A stretch of DNA of 64,000 nt from Phascolomyces articulosus (lineage: Eukaryota; Mucoromycota; Mucoromycetes; Mucorales; Lichtheimiaceae): positions 682,001 to 746,000 of the forward strand of contig JAIXMP010000008.1 of NCBI GenBank assembly GCA_025677815.1. Reading direction: 5' to 3'. This document shows, in pieces, positions 1 to 12,768 of the stretch (positions within the stretch are counted from its first letter, which is position 1; every line of letters begins with the position of its first letter). Made by a program: the position numbers and the translations under genes. The notes below the pieces were generated by a model. That model worked only from the letters and a program-made list of their open reading frames with translations. It had not been told where the DNA came from and searched no databases.

Positions 1-42
1 GAAAATAATGATTTGGTCTTGTTGAGTATTAACACCATTCAT
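1..42 (-). CDS. Possible 5' end of a leftward gene cut by the window edge
   Basis: An ATG read leftward from position 42 opens a frame of 14 codons (MNGVNTQQDQIIIF) that runs off the left edge without a stop. It is preceded on that strand by a C/T-rich stretch (about 43-70), as is common just upstream of fungal start codons. No function can be given from so few residues, and the call rests only on the start context and the open frame. Confidence 0.25.
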   Translation of the reverse strand, partial: MNGVNTQQDQIIIF

Positions 43-1195
43 AAATGTAAAAGAAGAAAAGGGAAAAAAAATCCTACAATTCGAATAAATAGCTTAATCT
101 TTCATCTCAATGTTTTATTTCGAAAAAAGATTAGTAGTCAGAAGGTTGAATTGCTCTTCCGCTCTCTTTCTCGGTTCTGCCCGTAAGCTAACATGGGCAC
201 GTGACCAGAAATATATGGAGAATAGTTTTTCCTTATTTCAACCCCAGAATTTAAAAAACTCCGTCAAAAAAAAACCTGACAACGCTTTTATTGATAGACA
301 ATATTATCAATGAGTTGTCATAAATAGTACTAAGTTTTGTAAATAGATCTTATTTAAAAAGAGAAATACAGAATAATAATATAGAATAAAAACAGATAAA
401 GAATAGTAATAGAATATATAGAAAATAAGAAAGAAAAGAAGTTGGAATAGCACTTTCAGCGCTATTTGCCCGTGCAATCTAGTACATTAGAAGTATGCTC
501 AAGTAGGACACTGCCGACAGCGTCGCATTATTGGTATCGTTTGAAAAGTAAAAACAAATCTACTGGAAGAAGAATAAAAGAAATAATCTGTCGAAACATA
601 CACAATACGATCAAGAACAATTTCTGGACGGGAAGTTTAGTTTAGTTTAGTTTGAATCGAAATGAAAGAGGAAGCATACATAAAACAAATCCATTGCTCG
701 CCCACCATCTACTATTTCTGAATAAAAATTCTGTCTGTTATTCAACCAATGCAAGGCAATCAACTTGTTATGTCTGGCCCACTCTATTTATTTCCATTTT
801 TTAATTATATTATTTTATGATTGAAGTTGATAACGGTTAATATTGCATAATAAACCACGTCAACTATTATGGTACAAATAACTGCCATGTCAAATTATAA
901 ATATTGTAACTCTATTGTTGGCCATAATTGGTTCACCCATCCAATTGTTCATCTTTCTACAAGTTGGCTGTCAAAGCTCTAAAACAAAGTTCGTGATGTA
1001 TTAATGGTTAATCCATCTATCGCAAATTCTTAATACACGAATGAAGGTTTTTTTTTTGTTTTCTAATTCATCACCAGTATCAAGCGAATGACTCATCTCA
1101 CAGTGTTTAGTAAAATATAACAGAAATAACGGATGTTTTATTATTAATAATAAGAATATATATATATATATATATATAATATTATTATATGACTA
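43..1195. other. AT-rich gap without a recognised gene
   Basis: Nothing convincingly coding is visible. An E-box-like palindrome (CACGTGAC) lies near 196-203, a short GTTTA direct repeat near 635-655, and an (AT)n microsatellite at about 1156-1179. If the gene starting at position 42 is real, its promoter would lie here. Confidence 0.4.
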
Positions 1196-1879
1196 TAGAA
1201 GATGAGGCACCACCACCAGAATTACAATTGTTTTCATCTTCTGTTGGATTTTTCTCCAAGATGGGAAGAGCCAAAGCCCAACCAAGCACTATATCTTCTC
1301 ATGTGCGCATGTAAGACAGGGCTTAAAAGTACGACCTGGTTTCTGACGACATCGAAATGACGGCTTTTCGTGTATGCTCGCATTAGTCGCCTTATTTTTC
1401 CTTGGGGAACATATTTCATTTTAGTATTATGATTCGACCGCTTTGTTAAATGGAAATGAATCATACACTGTTCCAACAAGGTTACCTCGTTCTTTAAATA
1501 ATCCTCATGGTATTATTGATTTTTTTTCTGTAATTGGAGATACACCACTACAACGCAATGTATATGACTGTGGAGGTAAATATGAATTCAATCCAAAAAA
1601 AAAAAACTTATAAATGTGCATATGTTAATACGTAATATTTGATTCTTTTTAAATAATTGCATCCATGTTGGTTTATTTTACATAGAGTATCTGTGGGTGT
1701 CTTGATAGAAATTTTAATGTGACGGTTTGCGTCAGATTCTCCTAGAGAATTAATGAAACAATTGATATTGGGAGATTACTAATTAGTCCATCCTCCATAA
1801 GAAAAGATATTACACAGTTTCTTGATGGAATTCGTATTAAAAAGGTAGCCATTGTTATCAATTCTAATGAATTTCAGTG
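1196..1879 (+). pseudogene. Coding-like remnant in three blocks
   Basis: Three stretches on the + strand read like protein but not in one frame. Block A is about 1196-1315 (contains PPPELQLFSSSVGFFSKMGR). Block B is about 1433-1610 (contains VPTRLPRSLNNPHGIIDFFS). Block C is about 1756-1879 (contains SSIRKDITQFLDGIRIKK). Stops and frame changes separate them. Block B ends near a possible 5' splice site (GGAG|GTAAAT), so an intron-containing gene is not excluded. No start codon or known domain was recognised. A decayed gene or transposon remnant is the simplest reading. Confidence 0.25.
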
Positions 1880-4429
1880 ATGCAATCCCTTTACACTCTA
1901 TTTTTATCACAAGATAGTGTCTAAAAGTTTCTTTGTAAAGAAACCCTCTTTATATATTTTGTGCGCAAACGTCTTTGCTGTAATATCGTAATCTGAAGAA
2001 GGATTAGAGTAGATTTTACTTGTTCGAAAAACTTTATGTATTAAGAAGAATAACACATATAAATAAATTCATAGTATAATATATGACGATATCTCGAAAC
2101 TTTAAAAATATATATGATAGGCTTCTATATAATAATAAATATGCTATTTCTCAAGTTATTATAATTATTATAATTATTATAATAATATGAAATGACTCTC
2201 ATCAGATCCATCATCATTTCATCATCATCATGCATCATCATACTAATGTCCTCTTAGTAGTGTCCTATAAACTACTACAAAAGTATATAATACTATTCTT
2301 TGATTTGATATGGAAAATACAACGGGAACAAAACCATATCGGCAATAATACCAAAAACAGCGTGCTTTGGGGGGAGGAGGAACCTCTCTCTTTTTTTAAA
2401 TAAAGTTGAATTATGCATTACACAAAACAGGGAAGGATTGTCAAATCTAGTAAGATTCTAAAAAAAAAGATATGGGAGCCTGCGGTAAGAAGTGGTCTGC
2501 TGTTCATTTATAGAAGTTTTATTTATTATTGTCATAGTTTGCTTTGGCGATGATAATGTCTCATAATGGTATACGTACCTATATCATGATACTTGCGTCG
2601 GTTGATTCCCCATTCCGATTTTGAACAAAATGGATGATATGTTATGAAACAAACAACATGAGTTATCGGATGAATGATGATACGGATGATGACACTTTAT
2701 ATATATTAACAGATGACATTTTCATAATAAGTGCTGGAACCTAAAAAGACAAAAAAAAGGAATACAGCCGGCGACGTTGTATATACCTGGTGAATAAATA
2801 AGTTGCTATAATATGTACATAGAAACGAAAAACATCTCTTTCCCCTTTGAAGTTCACACGGATTTAGTCAACTCAGTGGGTTATTTAAATTATGTAAAAG
2901 TAGATGAAATGTGCACCAGTCGTCGTTTGCAAGTCTGAAACGTGTGGTGTAAAAATTAATCCATGACGAAATGTAGCACTTTGTATGTATTACACCACCG
3001 CTGCTGTTATACTGGAATATATAATTGTATTCATCGTGAGTTTGATAAGTATAAGATATTTTAGTATAACAGGCGATTTATAGATTACCAAGAAAAAAAG
3101 TGACAGGATTTTTTTACTAATATCACCACTCCTCATCATCATCGTCATAAGTTATGATATATTGTTTGGGAAATAAAAACAAAAACATTGAACTATTATG
3201 TTATACGTACCTATCACCTTGTCTTCCCTCGGCTTTTTCGTTCCCCACATTCATTGGAATGAGTTCCTGAATAGGATGATGATGGCAGTGCAGGCATAGA
3301 TACAAACAACAAGATCACATTCCCTAATTTGTTGAGATGTGTGGACCCACAAATGACCTCTCATTTTCACGACAGGTGATCGGATCGGATTTCATCAAAT
3401 CAATCGATCTAAGAAAGAAAAAGAAAAGAATGCGTCTTATTTTTGATACTTATAACTATTTATTTGGTTATTATATGACTTGTCTTTATATATTATATGT
3501 ATTGCTAGTTATTGAAACTGATCTAGGAAGAATAATTATTATATATCATGAACTCTTAGTCCTAATAGAAGAATGAATAGATGGATGTATTGTTATTATA
3601 AACAAGTGTAACGTACCCTGGTATTTTCAACATCGTGTTATGTGCATGAATCTTTTTTTTTTTTTTTGCGCACGGACGACTTGTTTTCTTCTTTATCTTC
3701 TTGTTGTTTCAGGATGTATATTCTATACATCCTGTTTATATATTCCTATCCAATTTCATAGTTCATTATTTTTATATATATCTATATATCAATATCAATA
3801 AGATATAAAATAAGAATACTCTAGATTATATACTTGACAACCTAACGAAAATGTGTTTGTATACGGAGTACGAACGGAAGAATCAGGAACGTTTGCATTC
3901 CGTAACAACAACATAACAAGTGTGTGACCGTATGTCACGATATTCTTTTTTAAGAGTACATTATCAACAACAAAGAGAAAGAGAGAGAAAGAGAGTAAAC
4001 AAGTCCCATGATCAATCAAGTGGTGACACCTTGTACAGATGACGCTACCTCTTGTCTTAAAAAGTAAATGTTGTTGGTTGGTTCACAAGTAACTACCATT
4101 TACTCAAAAAGTGGAGTTACCGATTCTAAATGATGGTGTGTCATTGTACTACCACTCTAATACACACATATACAAAATAATGCTTAAAGGTTATCGTTGC
4201 TGTTTTGTTGGGTCGGGTGACACCAATTTTTTTTTCTCTCTTTTTATTTTATTTTTTTCAAGAAGAGAAAAAGAAGCATGTTTGTGTATGGTTGATTGGT
4301 TTTTTGGGAAAGATATATGTAATAATATAATATATATATATATAATATGTATAATAGATAAAGGAAAAGGGGAAAATCATATACAAGGGAAAAGGGGACA
4401 ACTTGATCAAAACAAAAAAAGAAAAGACT
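1880..4429. other. AT-rich intergenic region with possible minus-strand splice sites
   Basis: No coding region can be defended. The 13-base sequence TATACGTACCTAT occurs at 2570-2582 and 3202-3214. On the minus strand each reads as a strong 5' splice site (ATAG|GTACGTATA). Similar donor-like sites lie near 2788 (CAG|GTATATAC) and 3613 (CAGG|GTACGT). A spliced non-coding transcript downstream of the zinc-cluster gene is possible. A TTATTATAA-type repeat lies near 2157-2190 and an AT microsatellite near 4330-4345. Confidence 0.3.
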
Positions 4430-5977
4430 TCATTCAACAGCAGTATTTGGAGAAGGGGAAGAGGAAGATTGTGGCGGGGTTAATGCCAAAGGATAAGGCG
4501 GATACTCGGTAGTAGTAGTGTTGAATGCCGATGAAGTTCCAAACGTCCGCTTTGAGAGTTGATCTAAAAAGTAAAAACCTCGTGTAAGTAACATGATCTA
4601 CAAAAACCCAATTTTTTTAACTAGAAGAGATACTTTACCCATCAAACTTGGCATACTGGTAGATGCTATTTTCCATTCTGTCATATTATCAGCCGTACTC
4701 CAATGACTTGATGTCATGGATGGACTACGAGAAAGTGAAGATGTAGAAGATGTGGCATTATCCTTGTGATGATGATGTGTACTATGAGTAGGTGTGGTGG
4801 GTGGCACCATATTAGCAGCAGGTGTTGACATAGATGACTGCGGCGCAGCCATCATCATGGAAGAATTATTTGATGTCGATGAAGTAGAAGAAGTAGATGG
4901 AGATAATGTCAAATTTAACATGGACGAAGTTAAAGGTGTTGTGGTGGCAGATGATTGTCGAATCATTAATGTAGGTGATAATGGAGGTGGAGGTGAAGGC
5001 GATGTATGACGCGGTGGACTATATCGTTTATTACTTCCGTTACTGTTTGGTGGTGTGGCATAACGTGCGATCGCCGCTGCAGTTGCAGCAGCAGCAGCTG
5101 ATGAAGAGGAGGAAGAGGAGGAGGATGAAGGAGGTGTATTTATATTAGAAGATGCTGTATTTATATTTTTTGTATCAGTATTAGTAGTAATAGTAGTTGT
5201 ATTTGTAATAGGTGGTGTTGTACTTAAAGGAAGAAGATGATGATGATGATGTGTTGTTGTAAAGGTGTCAAAAGGAGGGGGTGGTGGAGATAGACGTTGT
5301 TGTTTCTTTTTAAGAGCATACGCCGTACGTAGTTCTGCTTGTTCTTTGGCTACACTTATACCTTGAACAGAATGACGATGTTGACGCATCATGCGACCAT
5401 TACTTCCATTACTCAATGGACTATGGGTTGTAGGGGTAAATGCTGTCATGAGTTCCTCAATTCGGCGTAGTCGGTCTTCAATCCGGTCAATAGCTTCAGC
5501 GTCGGGTGGGTGTTGTTGTTGACTAGGGTGATGATGGTTATTATGGTTCGTTCCCGTTGTCCCCGAAACAGCATTGTTACTACCATTGTTATTGTTGGTA
5601 GGAATGCCCATGGCCCTTTTTCTTCTTTCTGAATTGTTGACACATTCAATACCTGCACTTGCACAAAAAGCACAAGGACTTCCTCCGTCACATTTTGTCT
5701 TTCGACGACGACATGTTTCACAGGCAGAACCAGAACTTAGACGACGTGCACTACTTGTAGTAAATACCGAACGAGGTAGATCGGATACCACACTATAGAC
5801 GCATTCAATGTGAGATTCACTGCAGTGAGCACAGGGGCGCACGCCATTGCATGGCCTTTTGCGCCGTCGGCATGGTTCGCATGTACGCATCGGTGCGGAA
5901 CGGCGTTCCACTAAAATATTTCGGTTTTGATGATGATGATGATGATTATTACGATTCGGTGGCGGACTAGGTGGCAT
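4430..5977 (-). CDS. Zn2Cys6 transcription factor with two zinc clusters in tandem
   Basis: Predicted nuclear DNA-binding regulator of about 490 aa in two exons (5977-4639 and 4563-4430). The GT-AG intron splits an Asp codon and the frame continues to TGA at 4430. Near the N-terminus are two complete C-X2-C-X6-C-X5-C-X2-C-X6-C binuclear clusters: one begins CEPCRRRKRPCNG and the second CETCRRRKTKCDG, about 27 residues apart. The second is canonical. The first has Pro in place of the usual Lys before Cys3 and Asn for Asp after it. The rest is low complexity: poly-Asn/His, a Ser/Ala run, and Pro-Ser-Thr blocks. A short helical stretch near residues 160-175 could be a coiled-coil dimer element. 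No fungal-specific TF regulatory domain was recognised. The upstream ATG follows a T-rich leader. Target genes are unknown. Confidence 0.85.
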
Positions 5978-7001
5978 TTCTTTTTTATTAATTTTTTTTA
6001 TATGGACGATCGATAGGGTTTGCTGTTATTGTTTTGATTGATCTTTCCCTCTCTTTTTTTAAAAAAAATGACGTTAATGATAATTATATAGGGTGATGAT
6101 AAGAATAAACTTCAAGAAGTAAAAAGAAGAGAATGAAAAAAAAGAGAGAGAAAGAGAGAAGAAGAGAAAGAGAAGCAAGAGACGATGGTCAAAAAGAAGA
6201 AAAAAAACCAGGTCATCGGTTTCTTTTGCCGGCCCCGGGTGCGGTTGAATGGTGTCACCAAAAAAAAAATGCTTCGGAGGTGTGTGGGTGGGGCAAAAAA
6301 AAAAAAAAAAAAAAGGACGCCGCACCTTCACGTACACACATAATAACAACAACACAACGAACTTCCCGCCCATACCCCGTCTTCTCCTCTCTCCCCCCCC
6401 ACACGTTAAAGATGATGAAGATGATGACCATTTAACCGCGCTTATTTATATTCTTAGAATCTTCCGGAATACTTCTTTTTCATTGATCAATAGCATTCAT
6501 AAGAAAAAGAAAGAAGTATTAAAGATAGGAATAATAATAAAAGATTATCGTCATCAACGGAAGTAACGCCGATGATTGCCGGTTCCTTGTTGGTCAGGAT
6601 TTTTATTTGTTGTTATTTGTTTCTCATTCATTGATTGTTATTATTATGCCCATTAAAAAACATTATAAACCAACAACCAACCTCTTTCCCCCCCCCTCCT
6701 CTCTCTACTCCCCCTCACATGTCCTTTTCATTGTGCAGTTTTTGATGCGGGGGAAAAAGAAAAAAAAAACAACCTGTCCCTTGATTTTTTGTTCAGTGTG
6801 ACAGAAAGAATTATCATCATATTATGAAGAGGATGAGCACAGACAATGCCTTATAATAATAATAATAATAATCTTAGTTAAAAAGGATGATGGTCAATGG
6901 GATGATGGTAACTGTGTAAATAAAGTACGTGTGTGTGAGAGTTATGATCCGGTGGTCATCATCATCAATATCATCATTATTATTTTATCAATATCATCAT
7001 C

Positions 7002-7034
<33 letters not shown>

Positions 7035-7628
7035 TTAATCCCCCACTTTTTCAAGGTGCCACTTTATATTTTTGCCACTTAAAAAAGGCTAAATCGAGTT
7101 TTTTATTTATTTATTATAAAATGCAGGACGCCTTTTTGTTGTTGTTGTTGTTGTTGTTGTTTGTTATCATCATTATCATTATATATTATTCAGCCCTTGA
7201 GTTCTTTTATGCGTCATCATCATCATCAAACCAATCTTCTTTTAATCTGATTTCATATATGTGTTCCTTCCCCCAGATGACCTTAAGGAAATGAAAGATC
7301 ATCATCACCCGATGCCCAACCCGAAGTTCCCATTTGATTGGATCTTCCTTCTTTTTTATTCAAAAAACGCTGTACCACATATAAAACAACAACAACAACA
7401 ACGCCTGTTTCCCCCGATAAACACATTCACACAATTGAGAAAGTAACATTTTTATACCCTTCGAAAGGAGAAACATGTGTCTTCTATCTTTATATGTGAA
7501 ACATTATATAAAAAGGGCGTGTGTTGTCATAAAGACAAGAAAAAAGTCATCGGATCTTGTATTACTACTAGCTTACTTGTTCATTACTTTTTTTACTATG
7601 TACAAATGATTTATTTTATTAAAGTAGT
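5978..7628. other. Long upstream region of the zinc-cluster gene, microsatellite-rich
   Basis: This gap holds the 5' flank of the minus-strand zinc-cluster gene and the 3' flank of the Ctf4 gene. Visible elements are a 20-base poly-A at about 6295-6314, a (CA)n run at about 7004-7032, a (TTG)n run at about 7138-7163, and scattered (ATC)n and (CAA)n runs. Open frames here are translations of these simple repeats and were not called as genes. Confidence 0.6.
7004..7032. repeat. (CA)n microsatellite
   Basis: About 14 consecutive CA units, directly readable in the sequence, in the promoter-side gap of the zinc-cluster gene. Confidence 0.95.
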
Positions 7629-10600
7629 TTAATATCTTATACGTTTACTTGACATACTAGCATCATCATCAAGATCTATTTCCATTGATCGTTTTGAAAG
7701 TGATAGCATTTCTTCGTTCATCATGAATTTTTCCTATATATACAAATAGTGAATGAGTATTTTCTTTTCTATTCTTCTTGTACACCATCGTATTCTTTAC
7801 ATGTGTAACTCATTCACATCCACACCCATACCTCTTTAATTTGAATCAACTTCTCAGCCACGTTGGTCATTTTAAAATGGGTAACAATCTTTATAGCTGC
7901 ATCCATGGATCGTGAAGATTGTAAAGCAAAGGCTAAATCAAGAATTCTTTGTTCTTTATCGGTTCTACAAGCAATTTGTATCAATCTTAATAATGCTTTA
8001 TCCATTTCTGCGTCGGCTTCTTTTAATACGTCATAATATTCATCTTCTTGATGGTTCGCTACTGCTTCGGTTCGGTCATGCTGAGCAATTAATCGTGTAC
8101 GCATATGAAGTTCTTCTAATTGGCCTGCTTCGGTTTCTAAATTGACTATTGGCATACGTAATTCCATATCATCCACCGGTGGGCGTGGAAAGTAAGGACT
8201 ATCATTGTTACCCTAAGATTATTTTAAATCAGCGCCTCCCCATGAGTACGTCTTGGTTTTTTTTATTTTTTAATAGACATGATAAATGACTTACCCGGAT
8301 AATAAGGCACATAATACGATCTCGAAGCATCCCCACGGGCCAATATCGTTCTTGTCGTTGAAATTCTTTAGCTGTTGTCTTTCCATCAAATACAGGAACC
8401 CAATAAGATTGTCCGAAAGTTCGTTGTCGATGTAAGATGCTTAATATATCATTTGAATCATACATAAGCACTTGCTAATATATATAATAAAATTAGGTTA
8501 TGTGAGTTATAAACAAATGGAGAGAGTGGTCTGTGGTTTTTTGATCAACCATCGTCGAGCAGTAACTATTTATTTGTCGTACCGAAGCCTCTGAAAACCC
8601 GATCCATGTCAGCTGTGAACTTTTCTGCAATGGCAGATTGCCTTTTTGGATCATCTCTTGGGTACTTGTATCCATTAGCATGAATTCCAAGTTTTGTTCA
8701 CCATTCAATCCCGTGCCACCTTGCTTGTAAACAAACAATACCAATGTTCCATGCGCCGCCGTTGCCACGCTATTTTCAAGTCGGAAAATATGATTTTGTA
8801 ATCCAGAGATCGTAAATACACGTACATAACCGGCAGAGGTCACTGCCACCACTGAACATTCATTGATGGCCACACTCACTACATTTTCACCTTCTGGAAG
8901 ATGAACCGTCCATTCTGCATTATTGGCCCAATTCATCAAAGGTCGATAATATAATATAGATGTGGTAACACCCTCTTCTTGTTCCTCTACTTCTTCTCCT
9001 TCTTCGTTGGTGGTCTTTTCCTTCTTTTTCGGTTTTCCTCCTTCCACAGCAAACACCGCTCCTTCAGGACCAATTGCTGCCATGGTATAATGATAATAAT
9101 CCGTAAAATGGAAATTACGATGCTGTGCTTGATCATGGAATTCTACATTGACGATGGAATGGGTGTTTTGATAAATGGTATAAATGATACCAAACATATT
9201 GAAAGCCATGTATCGACGTTCTCCTTCTACTGGTACAGGGGGTTTGATGGTAGTATCCATCGTGCGAAATTCTGTAGCACCTGGTTGAAATCGTTTTTGT
9301 TCAGTTAATTTATGATGAGGTCCCATACTTCGTCCGCGTACACCAGTATGTTGTGAACGACCACCACCATTAGATCTATGTTGTCTTTCTTCAGCATATC
9401 CAGCACCATCATCATCAATGACAAAATCACCCATATCCGATAACATATCGACATCTTCTCCTTCGTCATCCAAATCTTCGCCTTCTTCATCTTCTATGGC
9501 TCCTTCGTCTCCATCATCCTCGGCAGCATCATCCACTAAACTGTTATGGGGAAGGGACATACCAACACTGGGTTGTGTAGCTCCTTCTTCAAATAACCGA
9601 TCCAAATCATCCATTTCTTCTAATGCTTTTTGAGCAGGATGAGGCATATTTTTGGAGATATCAATTGGATCATACCATAATAAAAGTCGACCTTTTTGAT
9701 CCGTCTAATTTGAGTTGGCATAAATAATTGTTATTAATCCCATCCAATTTGTATACACTTTCTCTTTCACATAAAAATAGAGATAAACTTACAAATGCAA
9801 GTTCATTTTCTTGTGGGTGCCATGCTACACCACATACACCAGCTGTATTTTCATATTTAATAACATCACTCTTTTTTGTTGTGTCCCAAATCACTACTTG
9901 ACGATCTTTGCCAACAGAACAAATATAAGATCCATTGGGGGACCATGCCATTGTAATAATATCCTAAATAATTTACCAAAATATTAAAATAATGCATAAA
10001 ATATGATTTTTTTTTGTATGTGACTTACATTAAAATGTGCGAATTCAAGTGCATATTTTTGTGTCCAGTCCTTGCTAGAATAAACACATATTTCTATTAT
10101 ACAGTATCCATCCCCAAATAAATAAATCAGTGATCCCTCCAATTAATGCCTTTTCCTTCTTCTCCCATTACTTCATCCAAAATATCAATTTACCATGTTC
10201 TTTTCCAGCAAAACAGAAATAAGCACCATCCGGACTCCATGCAATGGTATTCAATACATCTGCATCCGAAGCACATTTTCGAACGGCTCCTGATAATGTT
10301 TTGATACACTGAGGAGCACCACTTGTATGATTCATATCCCAAATTTTTACATCACCACCAATATCTGTTGAGATCTATATTTATCAAATGGGTGAGTCCG
10401 CATTTCCTTTTTTTTTTCATCACCTCATTTGGAAAAAAAAATGAAATACTTACCAAATGATCACTTGTAGGAGAAAATGCAACGGATTTGACATGTGTAG
10501 AATGTCCCATTAATGTAACGACTTTAGAAATATCACGTACAAGGATGACTCGGATAATATCTTCACTATTGAATGGAGTGAGTAATAATAAAAGAATATA

Positions 10601-11150
10601 GATTCTCATAAATAACAGAAGGATAGGATATTTACTCTGTAGCGACTGCAATTCTTGTTCCATTACTGTTAAATGACAAAGAACGTACAGGTGTTGTGCT
10701 TCGTACGAGAAACTTTTCAAAATCATTGGTACTATTTCGAAAAATCAATACAGATCCATCTTCACCAGCTGTTACGAAACTTGCTTTCTATACATATATA
10801 CATCTTTATTTTTTAGCTTTTTTTTAAAAAAAAATGTGCTTCTCCTATATTTTTGCTTTCTTCTTCCTTACATGAGTCGCCATGGTCAATATAGGTTCAC
10901 TATGATCTTGTAATATTTTGGGTTCTGCATTACGTTGTGATCTTGATGCATCATATATACAAAGTTTGGCGTCATGGCCTCCTGTAATGATGGAACTATA
11001 TATATATATATATTATTTAGATTTTAACAAAATGGAATCTTGGGAGAGCTACATTAGCAATCATGGGATACTTTACCTTCCGTCTGTTTTATAGGCTACC
11101 GTGGTAAACCCTTCTTCATGGGCTTCTCGTGGCAATACAGTAATGGTCAT
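7629..11150 (-). CDS. CTF4: Ctf4/AND-1 (WDHD1, Mcl1) replisome adaptor
   Basis: Multi-exon gene read leftward from the ATG at 11150 (MTITVLPREAHEEGFTTVAY) to TAA at 7629. Ctf4/AND-1 links the CMG helicase to DNA polymerase alpha and supports sister-chromatid cohesion in the nucleus. Domains in order: an N-terminal WD40 propeller (GGHDAKLCIYD, HVKSVAFSPTSD, TIAWSPDGAYFCFAGKEH, MAWSPNGSYICSVGKDRQV, GVAWHPQENELAF); an acidic linker (EDDGDEGAIEDEEGEDLDDE); a SepB-type second propeller ending LTWIGFSEAS and continuing VLMYDSNDILSIL and YWPVGMLRDRIMCLI; and a C-terminal helical bundle with basic KRIRY at the end. The C-terminal HMG box of vertebrate AND-1 was not seen; as I recall, fungal homologues also lack it. 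Exon joins checked by hand keep the frame. Identification is firm; small exons near 10.0-10.4 kb could be off by a few bases. Confidence 0.92.
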
Positions 11151-11419
11151 TGAAGTTTATATTTTGGAGCCAAAAAAAAAAGACAAAAGTGTCGCGTTGT
11201 TCCTGGAGATTAAAAACGCGATTCCCAAATTTTCGCGTTCTTTTTTTTTTTTTTGGGAAAACGTGACTTTATTAATAAAATTGACAGTTCTAGAAGAAAG
11301 CTAAGAGAGAAAACCTTGTGGTAATCTATCTAAACGATATTGATATATGAATAACTCTATTACTATATAAAGTAGAAAAGGATAGTAATTTTTCTTTAAG
11401 CACCACCCCACCATTCATG
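11151..11419. promoter_or_regulatory. 5' flank of the Ctf4 gene
   Basis: AT-rich region immediately upstream of the Ctf4 start with a 12-base poly-T at about 11241-11252. It is assigned as promoter only by position; no specific element was recognised. Confidence 0.35.
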
Positions 11420-12040
11420 AGCTTTTATACTATAGTACCTCCACCAGTTAATACTAGCATCACTGACATAACTACTTTTCTCTTGAACCAAATGATTAGG
11501 ATGATTAATAGAAGAATATCATACATAGATGATTTTCCAATAGATATCAGATATGCAAGGAAATCAGAAATTATTTTTTCAGGTGATATATAATCGCTCT
11601 TGGGAGTTTCGGTAGGATTCATGGGCTCTTGACTATTAGTAGAAGATGGATCAACCTTTAAAATGACAAGTATTCAAAAAAGTCTTTTACCTGAATCAAT
11701 GAACAAAACTTTACGGGTAACAGCATCTTCATAGGGAAAGACAAAAAAAACTATGTAAAATCGTATGAATGGCATTAATATCATGTATGTGGCCAGAATC
11801 AAAGACGCTATCATTAATAGTAGGCATTTCCAGTATAATAGGAACAGCACTTCTCCAGCCTCTGAAAGCAATGGATGCAATTGGAGTTGAGGTTACATTC
11901 CGAATATTCTGGGAATTACAAGTACTAGTAGTAATATTTTTGAAGTGGGTTGTGTCTTAAACAACAGGATCAGCATTGACAAATGGAAAAGTCATCAACA
12001 ATATGACGGACACAATCAAAGGAAGGGATTTTGATTTATA
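11420..12040 (-). pseudogene. Coding-like remnant, possibly a former secreted or membrane protein
   Basis: Read leftward, a hydrophobic stretch resembling a signal peptide (LPLIVSVILLMTFPFVNADP) has no in-frame ATG before it and meets a stop two codons after the Pro. The same frame then continues for about 65 codons (contains SIAFRGWRSAVPIILEMP). After a frame change a second part follows from about 11720: one short exon-like piece joins in frame to VDPSSTNSQEPMNPTETPKS and ends with a very hydrophobic tail. A gene broken by mutation fits best, though an intron-containing gene with a missed exon cannot be excluded. No family was recognised. Confidence 0.3.
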
Positions 12041-12633
12041 ATATCAAGTTGCAATACATAGTTGTTACGTAAAAAGTATATATTAAGTTTAATGAGATGG
12101 CGTAAAAAACAAATGTTGCTTATGATGGATTAAAATTGGGCGTTGTTTTTTTATATCTCCGTCCTTGCCATATTAAATGATACTCTGATGATGCATATAC
12201 AATTAAGGGCCGGATAACCACAAAAATCTTACATTATTCACGGATATGTAAAAAAGGAGTGTATATAATACATAGTAAGTGTAACTTTATAATCTTATTT
12301 AACATTCAAAAAGGTATTTCATGTTATACCATTCTTCTCCATATTTTTAATATATACCTAATAATTAATTATATTCTTTTCAAACATCTTTTAGGTGAAA
12401 AAAGAGTATTAAAGGGAATGTAAATGTAAGCCTGTGTGATGATGCACTACTTCTTTGATAAAAGAAAATAATGGGTAAAGGAATTATTATTTATAAAGAG
12501 AAGATAAAAAAACACATGTCTTTAAATAGTATTTTGATAAACGGGTATACTACTAGAAGTTTTAACTTGTATTGCCGTTCCTTAAAACTGCCCGTAGGAG
12601 GTAATCATCATTTCTATATAACTTGGTAAGGAC

Positions 12634-12768
12634 CTAAAAACTAGGAGCAAGAATATTTTCAAAAGGAACAAGCTGGAGTGGACTACCTGGTGGAGATGTA
12701 CCAAGCAACTCGTTCTGCCAATTTATTTGGTCATTTGCTTGGATAGAGAGTACCTCAACGGTTACCTG
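12634..12768 (-). pseudogene. Isolated terminal-exon-like block
   Basis: After an acceptor-like sequence (TATATAGTATACAG) a frame of 44 codons, stop included, reads leftward to TAG at 12634. It contains VEVLSIQANDQINWQNELLG and then SPPGSPLQLVPFENILAP. Composition is protein-like and unlike the surrounding AT-rich DNA, but no upstream exon was found before the next gene at 13293. It may be a last exon of an unresolved gene or a remnant. It lies on the same strand as the remnant at 11.4-12.0 kb but ends in its own stop. Confidence 0.3.

Noticed and set aside
6074..6566. Overlapping frames of about 100 codons on both strands
   Set aside because: They are translations of poly-A, GAA and AAC simple repeats, with no conserved features.
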